Below are positions 11,331-21,426 of a DNA stretch of 55,263 nucleotides, in pieces (positions within the stretch are counted from its first letter, which is position 1; every line of letters begins with the position of its first letter). The stretch lies in contig JAQOTE010000032.1 of NCBI GenBank assembly GCA_029945375.1, positions 1 to 55,263 of the forward strand, read 5' to 3'. A program made the position numbers and the translations under genes. This DNA is from Agaricus subrufescens. Its lineage: Eukaryota > Basidiomycota > Agaricomycetes > Agaricales > Agaricaceae. The notes under the pieces were generated by a model. The model saw only the letters and a program-made list of their open reading frames with translations, was not told the DNA's origin and made no database searches.

Positions 11331-11339
11331 TCAACTACC

Positions 11340-11995
11340 ATGTTGAGGTAGATTCGTTGTCAGAAAGTCGCCGAGTAACGGATATGGTATCTCCCGCGAA
11401 TGTGGTGTGACAGCCGGGGGCAGGGAAGGACGGGAGGGAGGAGGAATGGGACAGGACGAGAGATATATAGATGGATGACACGAGGACAACATGTTTGGTC
11501 AAGTCCGCCATAGGACGTACGCACGCTGGCCATGGGAGGTCAGACTGGCCGGTGTTTTACTGCTCTCGAGACAGTACAGATAGCCCATGGCGTAGATGAG
11601 TCAAGACAGAGCTAGCGGTGAATGCAGGCATCCAAGGCGAGAGGAGAGGACGCGTGATGTAGACACGTTGACCAAAAAGAGAAGGTGCACGTGACATAAA
11701 TCAACTGGCCCTATAGTTACGACCGCAGATAATCTTTGATAACGAAAATTTGCCTTCCCCTCTTTACACCCATCATTACGGGCACCTATTCGATCCACAC
11801 CACATTACATTGATAGTGTTGAATCCCTACTTGGTATGTCAATCTATACTTAACTGTATTGAGCTTTATTAAAGTATATTAAGCAGTGAAATACAATCAT
11901 GGTATAGATTCCAATTAATCTAATAGCAATGACAGCTTAGAAGGATTGGATACAGAACCAGCCACGAGTATTACCACACCCTATAGGCAATCAAG
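11340..11995. other. No gene seen between the membrane-protein relic and the KOW gene
   Basis: A short frame on the minus strand at 11601-11798 has no recognisable features. The last 150 bases before 12002 are AT-rich (60-70 percent by eye) and probably include the promoter of the KOW-motif gene. The same stretch is present inverted at 46670-47330. Confidence 0.4.
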
Positions 11996-12001
11996 AAAAA
12001 G

Positions 12002-13013
12002 ATGAGGAGATTCAACAGTCCATGGTATGCAAACACTATGCTCTTAATTTTAGTGCATCTTGGATTTACCTGTCCTAATTTCCAGCTTGGTTCTTCAGCT
12101 CCAAGTCCCAAATTAATTTCTATCCCCTATGATCCTTCTACATTTTATCTTAATCGCCCAGTGGTTGTGTTGCAAGGACCTCATAAAGGCCGATCTGGTA
12201 TTCTCAAAACAGTGAATAGTCAAGGCCAAGCTCAAGTTGACCTCTTTGGATCTCAGCATTGCAGCCATCCTCTCCAGCATCTTGATCTTCATGCATTAGC
12301 ATTTGAGATGTAAGGTTAATTTGTGTCTGATCTTATTTTATTTTTGACATGTATCATCAGGGAAGCTTGTCAATGGTTTGTGATAAAGGAGGAGAACAAC
12401 AAGTTCCTGCAACATATTGATGGAATTCCACATGAATTGTCCAGGCTCCAAGGACCTCAAACCAACCAACGATCTACAACTCCACTACCTGATGATGATG
12501 TTGGAGTATCTGATCCTTTCAGTGTTTGGTCTATAAATGCTCAAGATAGGCTTGAGCTTGTTCCAACAACTATTTGTAAGTAATACTGTTTTCCAGTGCA
12601 TTTAAAATTAAATTATGTCTCTTATAGCACCAGACTTCTGGCTTATAAGGCTAAAACACAGGGATTCATTTGGTATGCTGCGCCTGAAAATCCAAAGCCA
12701 TAGTCTTTTTGACAGTGGCAAATGGGATGGCAAAATAGGATTCTACAAAGGCCTTGATGGTATTAATGTCTCTGCCAGTTTTCATGGGGAGGAGGGCACT
12801 ATTCTGGTGCCTTACTGCTATGTGTTTCCCACCCCCCCTACTAAAAAGTATGATTATGTGCTCTGTCTCTCAGAAGGTTCCCATTTTGGAACTCGCAGCA
12901 TGGTTTGGGAATATGGGTATATGGAATGTGTTGTTACTCCATTTCGGGGTGGGAACAAGGGACGAGTCTTACGATCTGTACCAACTCATGAGTTAGCTCT
13001 AGCAGATTCATAA
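12002..13013 (+). CDS. KOW-motif protein of a basidiomycete-expanded family (left copy)
   Basis: Three consecutive frames in one direction are joined by plausible introns: the first ends near 12310 with an intron to about 12360, the second ends at 12578 (CK before GTAAGTAA) and the third begins near 12628. The first exon contains VVVLQGPHKGRSGILKTVN, which has the pattern of a KOW motif (a beta-barrel nucleic-acid or protein-binding module of Spt5 and ribosomal proteins). The last exon has SGKWDGKIGFYKGLDGINVS and RPVP-like motifs replaced by ILVPYCYVFPTPPTKKYDYV, reminiscent of a second KOW-like repeat. I recall similar Spt5-like proteins in many copies in Agaricomycetes. The frame is open to a TAA at 13011. 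Function is unknown. The mirror copy at 45663-46668 has small frameshifts. Confidence 0.5.
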
Positions 13014-13314
13014 TATGTATTTGTTGCAAGATTGCCCTCCAAGTTAATTTTGTTTGAACTACAGATAATTTTGACTAGCCTATGCCATTTTATATGCAGA
13101 ATACATATTAACTAGCATTTCTAGGGTGGAAAGGTAGCCTGTGCCTAAGTTTACACTGACATGATATACTTCAAGGTATCAACCAATCTCTAACGGTATC
13201 AGGGTCAAACACAGCCTTTAGCCAGGATGTTTTTCTATCCTCATAGAATAAGAATATTGTATAGCTAACTCGATGACATGAAAAAAGACAGTAACCGGTG
13301 CTACACTAGACTCG

Positions 13315-14199
13315 CTACCGACATGACCATACCCAGCTCACATTCTGTCTGTTGCACTCCAGCCCTCGTTCCACCAGCACAGCCCACCTTGACCCGAGGG
13401 TCTGGCATCGATCGTCGCCTCTCCGCGTCCCCGAAGCATTTCTTGTTCCGCCGTCAGCTATGTATCCACCTCCGACACTCATATCCCACGCACCTTGGAC
13501 AGCGGAAACTTTTTTTGGAATAACGGAATTGGCTTTGACGGGTTGAACAGTCCAGACAACCTGGCATCCGTCCCCACACTTGCTACCAACCCCGCACCCC
13601 CCAAACATTGCCTCACCGTTCACCACCACCGACACTGTTTGCTCGGTCGCTTTTGGTGCGACAGATGTCAATGCCTTTGTCACTGATGATGACGAAGGCT
13701 TCGGAGGATCGACTGCGTCCTTCACATCTTTTGCACCGGCTGCAATCGCTCTACCGACCTTCTTGACGCCACCTTTGATCGCCCTTCTTGGCACCAGCCT
13801 CAACCTTTTTTGCCCCCTCCTCGACCACTCCCCTTACTTTCTTTGCCTCCTTTTCAACCGTACCTCCGACTTTTTTGCACCGCTTTCGACTTTCTTGGTG
13901 CTCTTTTCAATCGTCTTCATGGAGCCCTCTTCCATCGTCTTCATGGCGCCCTCCTCCACCGCCTTCGCCCCTCCCGTGACCTTTTTCGCGCCGCTACTGA
14001 CTGTACTCGCAGCCTTCTTTGCACCAATTTTCACTGGCCCAGCCGCTTTCTTTGCACCACTCTCGACCGCACTGGCAGTCTTCTTCGCACCACTCTTCAC
14101 AGCGTCAGCAGCTTTCTTCGCCCAATCCTCGATCCCACTTACAATATCTCCAAATCCAAACGGTTCAAGCACCGGCGACTGTTTCCTGAGATAGTACAC
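13315..14199 (-). pseudogene. Lys/Ala-rich repeat protein with Cys-containing C-terminus, relic
   Basis: From 14199 the minus strand encodes a series of about 11-residue units of the type SGAKKTASAVE, SGAKKAAGPVK, IGAKKAASTVS, which would form amphipathic helices as in LEA-type proteins. A frameshift near 13835 breaks the series, which resumes in another frame (GGVKKVGRAIAAGAKDVKDA). The last third is different: GEAMFGGCGVGSKCGDGCQV and GTRRGDDRCQTLGSRWAVLV, with conserved-looking Cys. Upstream, a hydrophobic stretch (LLALSPCFSIHLSS) could be a signal peptide, but it follows directly on the HEATR5 fragment. I do not recognise a family. Mirror copy at 44510-45365. Confidence 0.4.
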
Positions 14200-14249
14200 T
14201 CCGATACAAGGTCCTTGTCTTGTTCGGGAGAGGAAGGTGGTAATAATGC

Positions 14250-15391
14250 ATCAGGCAACTCGGAATTGTGTGGAGATGGCGGTGTTGTGATGGCGGTGGA
14301 TGTCTGAGCGGTGTCCGTGACAGTGGGACCTGGGTGAACGCGACCTTGGTTGCGAGCGGGAACGACGAGGAGAGATGGATACTGAAGCAGGGTGAGAGTG
14401 CGAGGAGGACGACGACGACCACAAGGATAGTTGTCGGTAGACAGGGGGGAGTGGAAACGCAGAAAGAGCGTCAAGTCCGCGATGCGGCGACGCGGACCAT
14501 ATGATTTGTATGAGTGAGGATGGTGATGAGTGACTCGGAAAGTGCATCCTGGACGGGAGGAGGTGCATTTCCGAGCTGTTGTAAAAGGCCCGCAACTTCA
14601 CAAAGGGCTATAACGAGTACAGGTAAAGATGGTGCCACTTGACCGGGCATCAGAGCAGGCCATCGTTTGAGATAGTTGTTTGGCAGCTCTTGTATAGCAT
14701 CTGTCTGTCCCTGTTCGCTGAGCATCCAATTCTGATGAGATCCCTCATCGAAATGTCGATCAACGACCAAGCGGACAACGTACTATTTCATTCATCAAAT
14801 GTCCAACACCAACAGAAAATTTGCCTCAACCCAACCAGCACCCGATCGTGTGAACAGCGCAGCGCAGGAGTCAAATATTCCAACGCGAATTTTACGGGAT
14901 AGATAGGATTTATTGAATTGATGAGAAAGAAGCGCAAGCATCTCTGCCGGGCTTGACAACGCTTTTTTCACTTTAACAGCGACATGAGGAGAATGCATGG
15001 TGTTGTCATCTGCATTATCTTCTCTTAGTTTTTGTGCCGGTTCAGGTGCGGGAGTCGCTCGTTCAACTGGAGTAGAGGCGAGAAGGCATCCAACGAAATG
15101 AGTGAGCAGAATATGACAAGTGAGTTGGTCGACAGAATCGAGGCTCTTGAAGCATATATTCAAGATAGTCTCCACGTTGCTGATCGTAGGATGTGTGCTA
15201 TCATCCGAGGTATATATAGCAATGAACACCTGGCGCAAAAATAAGGCAAAGCTTTTCGACATGCAAAATTCAGGACATACCTTGGCTGATGCACGTTGAA
15301 CTGGTAACACCTTATCAGAAAGATGTTGCCTCATTTGCTTGAAGATATCTTTCATTGTCGCATCAGTAACTGCTCGTTTCGTGGTCATCAT
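14250..15391 (-). pseudogene. HEATR5/LAA1-type HEAT-repeat protein fragment (left copy)
   Basis: LAA1/HEATR5 proteins are very large HEAT-repeat proteins that work with the AP-1 clathrin adaptor at the trans-Golgi. Recognisable minus-strand pieces in order: ATMKDIFKQMRQHLSDKVLP, VETILNICFKSLDSVDQLTC, EMLALLSHQFNKSYLSRKIR, a short gap, MLSEQGQTDAIQELPNNYLK, then APPPVQDALSESLITILTHT and, out of frame, CLPTTILVVV. The full protein is around 2000 residues; only about 330 from the N-terminal part remain and the reading frame is broken at least twice. At its 5' side it is joined to a COG6 fragment, and at its 3' side to an unrelated Lys/Ala-rich protein. Mirror copy at 43325-44330. Confidence 0.7.
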
Positions 15392-15539
15392 CGAATTCTT
15401 GAAGGTGACTAGGGCTTGATGTCGAAGTAACGGAGGCTACATCTTGTACATCAGTAGAGGCATAGAGCAAACGAACCAGGAAGTAAGAGTTTGAGTGACC
15501 TACATTACTGGATCCTTTGCATACGCGTTCTGTGGATTT

Positions 15540-15945
15540 TCCCGCGTCTGTTTCTTGCTCAGTGAAGGTGAATCTTGAAGGGATCAATTGGACAATTGAT
15601 TCTTTATCTTTATCTTCTGTTCTACGATGCCACGAGTTAGACAGCCGAGAAAGAAGGGGGGAAACACACTTTCCCTCCCTTAAACTACTGACACACTCGA
15701 GTAGCGTCCCGCTAGACTGCTGCGTCAGCCCTAACTGGGTCTCTGCCTTTTCGCAATCTGACTTCATAGTTTCAAGACGAACTTGTAGGTCGCCCAGTTT
15801 CTATACCTACATTGTTCAGCAGAGGATACATATATTCAGAGAGAAAGAAACACGCACTTGATCACACTCTCCCAATGCCTTCGAAAACTGCCAGCCCCCT
15901 TCAGCAGGCTCCTGATCCTCCAGAAAGTGCTCACTACGAGCTAGA
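15540..15945 (-). pseudogene. COG6: COG6 fragment (left copy), fused upstream of the HEATR5 fragment
   Basis: COG6 is a subunit of the conserved oligomeric Golgi tethering complex. On the minus strand EGGWQFSKALGECDQ is followed by a probable intron, then VRLETMKSDCEKAETQLGLT, SSGTLLECVSSLREGK and ESIVQLIPSRFTFTEQETDA. These are the N-terminal coiled-coil blocks of COG6. The similarity ends abruptly after TEQETDA, and the frame continues as GKSTERVCKGSSN and then, after an intron-like stretch, into HEATR5 sequence. A longer independent COG6 relic is at 52020-53060, so the two can be compared. Mirror copy at 42772-43175. Confidence 0.7.
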
Positions 15946-16019
15946 GAAACCCCTTCAATAAAAAAAAGAGAAGGAGAAGAATAAATGCACGGACAGGGGT
16001 TTGAGAGAGGTGGGGTCCA

Positions 16020-16772
16020 TGGTAAGCGGGGAAAGCAACAACGGTTGCACTACTTGTTGGTTCATAAGGCCGGCCTTGCGGTGCGATGTAAGTCAAGTGC
16101 ATGACAGCACTCAACTTTACAACTGCGTAAAAGCATCCAATGCCAACCTGGAGAGGTCATATATGCACCTCGCATTCCCACCAACGTGCGCCTAGATTAT
16201 GAAAGGCGTCGGTGCGAAAGGGAAATACCTACATAATATTCTTATCGATGGCAGTGGACAGTGTTGGCTTCGATGACAAATAACGAATACAGAAATGGTT
16301 CAATTGACATGAAGCTTCGTACAGAGTGAGACTATAATAGTCGCAATATGCAGCTAAGGTTTGGTGAATTTAGCGTCAGTATACGGCTCACGACGACGCA
16401 TTCTTTCAAACTTACCTATCTACCAAATTGTCGGATTTTTCCTCAGCCAAATATCCAGCATCTGCCCTTCTCGTTCACCAGTCCTCCCCTTCCAGGTATA
16501 AACTCCTCCCAAAAAAATTTGGACCCGATTGGTGGGCATGGTGGCGAGCAGTGGCTAGACGAACATAGAGGGAGGAGAGGGAAGTGATGGAAGCACAGCC
16601 ACCTTGCTGTAGCCGCGTGAGCCACGCGGGAACAGCCACTGGCAGTTCCCGGGGCTGCCCATCCATGGACCACAAGGGATAGCCACTCATGATCATTATC
16701 GAATCTGGTCGCAAGCTAAGCGATAGGGGACTAGATAGACATGTGTTCAAGAGTGAATGGTGGGTACCTGGG
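16020..16772 (-). other. Unassigned stretch with one conserved-looking frame
   Basis: A 91-residue minus-strand frame (16750-16475) begins MNTCLSSPLSLSLRPDS and ends SGPNFFGRSLYLEGEDW, where it may enter an intron. Its composition looks protein-like (VPAWLTRLQQGGCASIT, VRLATARHHAHQSG), and the same frame is intact in the right arm at 41975-42250, but I cannot name a family. The remainder (16020-16470) holds nothing I recognise. It lies between the copia LTR and the COG6 fragment. Confidence 0.35.
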
Positions 16773-17222
16773 TGTCAAAACAGCAGCGTGACTCGGCAGC
16801 GATTAGGACAACGAACACAGACCTGTGTAGACTGTGTGTAGACTATGTGGTAGAGTTAAAGACTTTAATAGAACGAGTTTTTGAGAGATATGAAGGATGG
16901 ATTAAGTCTACTTAAAACATACAATGAAGAAGGTCTTATATACATATTTCATAGTGATCTAATTGCCATATGCGATAGGAGTTGAGTAAATGCATCATAG
17001 GTAACATCGGAGATGAGTAGTAAAAGTTCTAGAATAAAATAATTCGGGCAGCATAATTGGTTGGGAAATTAGATGAGACTCATGAACGATGTCATGAGTC
17101 TCTGATAAACCGTTTGGTATCTACTCAGGTTATTTCTACTGTGTATAGAGACATCCTCGGAACCATGGACAGGTCCTGGACGTTTCACTGAGTTACAAGG
17201 AGGGTCCATGGGTTTCTCAACA
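16773..17222 (-). mobile_element. Copia 3' LTR (left arm)
   Basis: On the minus strand the 450-bp segment starts TGTTGAGAAACCCATGG and ends TGTTTTGACA, with TG..CA ends. It is immediately preceded by a polypurine tract gcgagggggag (17233-17223), as expected for the start of a 3' LTR. A TATA-like tatataag and an AATAAA-like signal lie inside. No matching 5' LTR exists in the window, because the element is truncated upstream of pol. Confidence 0.8.
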
Positions 17223-17262
17223 CTCCCCCTCGCTATAGACAGTAGACTGAGGCATGTAACGT

Positions 17263-20225
17263 TCAATAGAACTCAATGCCTAGTTGCCCTCGGAACTCGG
17301 CAAACTTGTCGAAAGCCAACGCCTTGGTAAAAAGATCTGCAGTGTTCTTGTCACCGTCGACGTGTATGGCCTCGATCTTTCCATCTTCTATACATTCCCG
17401 GATATAGTGGAACTGGACATCAATGTGTTTAGTCCGTCGTTCCTGGACAGGGTTTGATGCCAGGAATATAGATCCCTGGTTATCACCATAAACGGGAATA
17501 GAAGAAATGTTAAATCCAAGTTCGCACAAGAGCGACTGGATCCACACCGCTTGCCTAGTACAGTCCGACATGGCCATGTATTCGGCCTCGGTTGATGATA
17601 GCGCTACGGTTTTTTGTCTCCTGCTCAGCCAGGAGATCGGACCATCAGCAAGCATTATCAAATATCCGGTTGTGGATCGATGCAGAATGGGGTCTGATGC
17701 CCAGTCAGAATCAGAATACGCAACTAAGCCCTGTCCTGAACCTCCATTAAACACCAAAGCGTAATTTGATGTCTTTAAGAGGTAGCGGCATATGTATAAG
17801 GCTTTCTCAATATGATCATCAGTCGGCTCAGCGCTAAATTGCGAGAGTTTAATGACGGCGTACGCGATATCTGGTCTGGTCCCCAACATTATGTACAGCA
17901 AAGATCCTATGATCTGCTGGAAGCGTCTGCGTGTTTCAGAATTAGAATGTTCAGGATTTGGGAGTGGCTTATATCCAGCTGGTAATGGGGTATTCGTTGG
18001 TTTGGATGAGATGTTAAAGCGGTTGAGGACTTTTTCGAGGTACGTCCTTTGGTCAAGATAAAGTATCCGCTTTTTCCGATCTCTCAAAATTCTCATCCCC
18101 AAGAATTCTTTCGCACTCCCTAAATCTCGACACTCCCATCGATTCATAAACTCGTTCTTCTTCAAGATGAGGAGCCTTCGATTATTACTCATGAAGAGAG
18201 CATCGTCAACGTAAACAATGACGACTACGATTGACTCTTCTTCCTGATAGATGAAAACTCCGGCATCCGAAGATATCCGTTTGAAGCCTAGTAGTTTCAT
18301 GGAGGAATTCATTTCCTTCCACCAAGCGAGGCTGGCCTGTTTTAGGCCGTATAGAGCTCTATGAAGTCTCCAGACGAGATTTTCTTTGCCAGGTGTGACA
18401 AACCCTTCAGGTTGTTCCATGTATATTTCCTCGTCTAATTTTCCATATAGGAAGGCGGTTTTTACGTCTAACGCTTCGAGGTCCCAATCCTCGAGAGCGG
18501 CTATAGATAAGAGTAGACGAACTGTCTCAAACCGCACAACTGGAGAAAAGAGCTCGTCGAAGTCAATACCTTCGACTTGTGAAAATCCTTTCGCAACGAG
18601 ACGAGCTCGTTTGTGTCCGTCCGATTTGATGTTAAATACCCAGCGATTTTTAATCGCTTTTCTATTTTTTGGTAGGGGTACAAGTTCATAGACGTTTCGG
18701 GTTTTTAATGCATCAAGTTCTTCCCTACACGCACCACGAATCCATTCATTCTTTGAGGATTCTGGTAGTTTGAGGACATCTTTAAATGTCTGTGGTACGT
18801 ATTCATCTCCTGCTTTAAATGCAGCGGAGAGAAGATACTTGGTAAAATGTACTCCCCCTTCCTGAACAAGTTTAGCAACGTCGACTGTTTCATTAGAACT
18901 TGTGTCGGGAATTTCTCTTCTCGAAGTGCCAAGAATATCCACCGGTACATGACGATCTCCATGCATATTGCCAAAGCATGCAGGGGGTCGTATAGTATTT
19001 CTCGGTCGTACATTGCGCGCAGGAGGAGTTGGAGATAACTCTCCCCCTTGTGGACGTGATGTGATGTCATCATCGGTAGGTCCAAAGTGCATTCTACGAG
19101 GAAATACACGAGATGGTTGAGGCTTTTTCGGCTGGGAGGATTCAGTGGGTGATTCCATCTGAGCATTCTTTTTAGGAGTCGATGGTGGCGATTTAGCCTT
19201 ATTAGAATCATCTCCTGAACCGTCGTTGTGCGGGGGTGGGATTGGAGGATTAAACGGGTTAAACGGTTCTATTGGAATATCAGATTCAGGTGCGGTAGGT
19301 GCATCACTTTCAATACGTCCAAAGCCAGGGCGGCCCTTATCCAAAGATTTGGGAAACCAAGTTTCGTCGAACAAAGCTGTGGTCCCAACGAAGATCAAGT
19401 GTCCCTTCTGCGTTCTCATGAAGCGATAAGCTTTGGAACCAGACTCGTATCCGATGAAAATCATCAGTTCGGATGATGGAGATAGTTTGTTGTGGCGTTG
19501 GTTTGGAGGTATAAAGACGTACGCGGCGCATCCAAAGACTCTCAGGTATGAGACGTCTGGTTTATGCCCATTCCAGAGTTCAAACGGTGTTTTCCAATTT
19601 CGTCTCAAAAGCGGAGTACGGTTGTGGAGATGCGCTGTGGTTTCCAGTGCAAATTCCCAGTACGAGTTGGGTAGAGAGGCTTCAATTCTAATACATTGAG
19701 ATTTTTCTCTCAAGGTGCGGATCATACGTTCCGCACGCCCATTTTGCTGATGTACATCGGCTACACTCGTTTCATGACTTATGCCGTGCTCTTTTAGAAA
19801 CGCTTCGAAAGAATTGGATTGAAACTCTCCCCCTCGGTCAGTGCGGAATTGTTTGACACGAAGATTTAACACATTCTCCACGATGGATACAAAGTTTTTG
19901 AATGCTAGAAACGTTCCGGACTTCTCTCGGAGAAAAGCAATGTGTATATACGACGAGAAATCGTCATAGAACAAAACAACCCATTTGTAGCGGTGATAAG
20001 ATAGAGTTGGAAACTCCATTAAGTCCGCGTGAACTAACTCCAAGGGTCCTTTAGCCCTTTTGGAAGAATCAGGGAAATGTTTTTGCGTCATTTTTCCTAA
20101 TGCGCATCCGGGACAGGCATGCCCTTCGGATTTATCTCGAAGGTGATTGGGCATACCTTTCACGTTCTGAGGAGAATTCCGAAGAACCTTAGAAGAAGGA
20201 TGCCCTAGTCTCTTCACACCGTAAA
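17263..20225 (-). CDS. Ty1/copia pol polyprotein, 5'-truncated (left arm)
   Basis: The open frame runs from 20388 (1041 codons), but only from about residue 55 is it retroelement sequence; the first part is read-through of the adjoining repeat. Order of domains: the end of the GAG-pre-integrase segment with HACPGCALGK (about residues 90-99); the integrase core with D in HADLMEF (122), D in FRTDRGGEF (183) and E in NGRAERM (220); reverse transcriptase with DVKTAFLYGKLDEE (641-654) and YVDD (726-729); RNase H with YSDSDWASDP, LSSTEAEYM and DNQGSIFLASNP. This is the copia order, integrase before reverse transcriptase. gag, protease and the 5' LTR are missing, so it cannot be autonomous although pol is uninterrupted. 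Mirror copy at 38530-41465, with frameshifts. Confidence 0.9.
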
Positions 20226-20650
20226 GTTGACAATTTCGGCTCAGCCGAAAATTTGGTCTAATTAGATAATTTAAGTTAGAGCTGAAAAAACAAATGAAAT
20301 GAAAATAATCAACTAGCTTCAAAGTATGACCGAAATCACCGAGATTTTTGGTCAAGTTTAAAACCGCTTTTAAAACAATAGATTTCATTTCTTCCTATTT
20401 TACTATTCTCGGATCACATTTCAGCATAGGCAATGTACCGCTTATGAGTTGAGAATAAAACTAATACTGAAGTACTTTATATTAGATATGACTGAAACTA
20501 AATCTTCCAGTTTACATTTTGGTCGTGACCAAAACGTTGACTGATTAAACTTATTTAGATTCAGATAAAAGCAGAGTCAGAAAGCGTAAGAAGAGCGCAT
20601 GCTGAGCCTACGCTGAGTGTAGGGTGAGTGGGTTGTACACTCATCAGCAA
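20226..20650 (-). repeat. Small dispersed repeat element, copy 2 (inverted)
   Basis: In reverse complement this matches 5880-6327. It has a hairpin with the perfect arms tttcggct and agccgaaa near 20238-20254, a second hairpin around accgaaatcaccgagat, and a region with tacgctgagtgtagg-type motifs at its other end. It directly abuts the truncated copia pol, so the element, or a deletion that ended in it, removed the copia 5' half. Confidence 0.5.
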
Positions 20651-20775
20651 ATCGGCTCAAATACTGTAGACCTTACATCATAAACAAACATTGTATTGCA
20701 ATTAAAGAGAATGTGAACGCTTACATTGTGGTAAAGTGAAACGAATGGACATACAATTCAAATAAAAGAATACAA

Positions 20776-20905
20776 TCATGGTACAATTTATTTTTTTAAG
20801 ATTACAATCTTTTGAAAAGCATACATTCATGTCACAGTTTATTTTTTGAGATTACCATCTTTTGAAAAGCATACATCCATGCTTCAATTTTTGATATGGG
20901 ATTAC
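20776..20905. repeat. About 50-bp tandem repeat, 2.5 units
   Basis: Units of the form ttttgaaaagcatacat followed by tcatg..acaatttattttttgagatta recur at about 50-bp spacing, the last unit being partial. The mirror copy is at about 37845-37980. No function is apparent. Confidence 0.6.
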
Positions 20906-21071
20906 AAGCATGACTCCAACAATGAAGTTAAATTGTATATGAATCTAACATTATGCAAGGGGCAAGGGTAGGGTAGTGTTGATGGTGTGTAGCGGCAGCT
21001 GGGGGACTTAGAAATTTTCGAGTTTTTTCAAATTTGTGTATATATTTAATCTATGTACCAAGCAAATAACT

Positions 21072-21155
21072 CGGTGCCTTGGCTCAGGTGTTCAAGTGTC
21101 TTGCTGTGTGGTCTCGTTTGTCAGGAGGTCCTGGGTTCGATTCCCAGTGGTGCCA
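21072..21155 (+). repeat. tRNA-like (SINE-like) sequence with A- and B-box motifs
   Basis: The stretch contains tggctcaggtg, which fits an RNA polymerase III A box, and ggttcgattcc, a perfect B box / T-loop, 50 nt downstream, followed by cccagtggtgcca. A five-base T-stem (ctggg/cccag) forms, but the 5' end (ggtgcct) does not pair with the 3' end (ggtgcca) and no good anticodon stem forms. I therefore read it as a tRNA-derived repeat and not a working tRNA. Downstream (21260-21345) a 29-bp unit with ggtatagatggtattca is repeated. Mirror copy at 37592-37675. Confidence 0.45.
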
Positions 21156-21426
21156 ATCAGCTGAACTGCTTATATATGGGTTCTCCCTCAGCTCATGCTG
21201 CTATATATATAGCTCTATTAGATAATATATTTTGCCATCCTCGGCAGTATAAGATTGTATATATGGTATACATTGCAGATGCCGGTATAGATGGTATTCA
21301 TCACAGATGCTGGTATAGATGGTATTCATACCAGGTACCTTACATTTTTATGGATTGACTGCCCATAATAGTTCAGCTTGTCAAAGACTTTAGAGATGGG
21401 CGGTGATGTTAGAGATTATCGGTAAG

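Noticed and set aside
13580..14307. Long plus-strand frames rich in Phe, Pro and Leu
   Set aside because: They are antisense shadows of the Lys/Ala-rich repeat coding sequence.
21072..21155. A functional tRNA gene
   Set aside because: The T-arm is good, but the acceptor ends do not pair and no proper anticodon stem forms.
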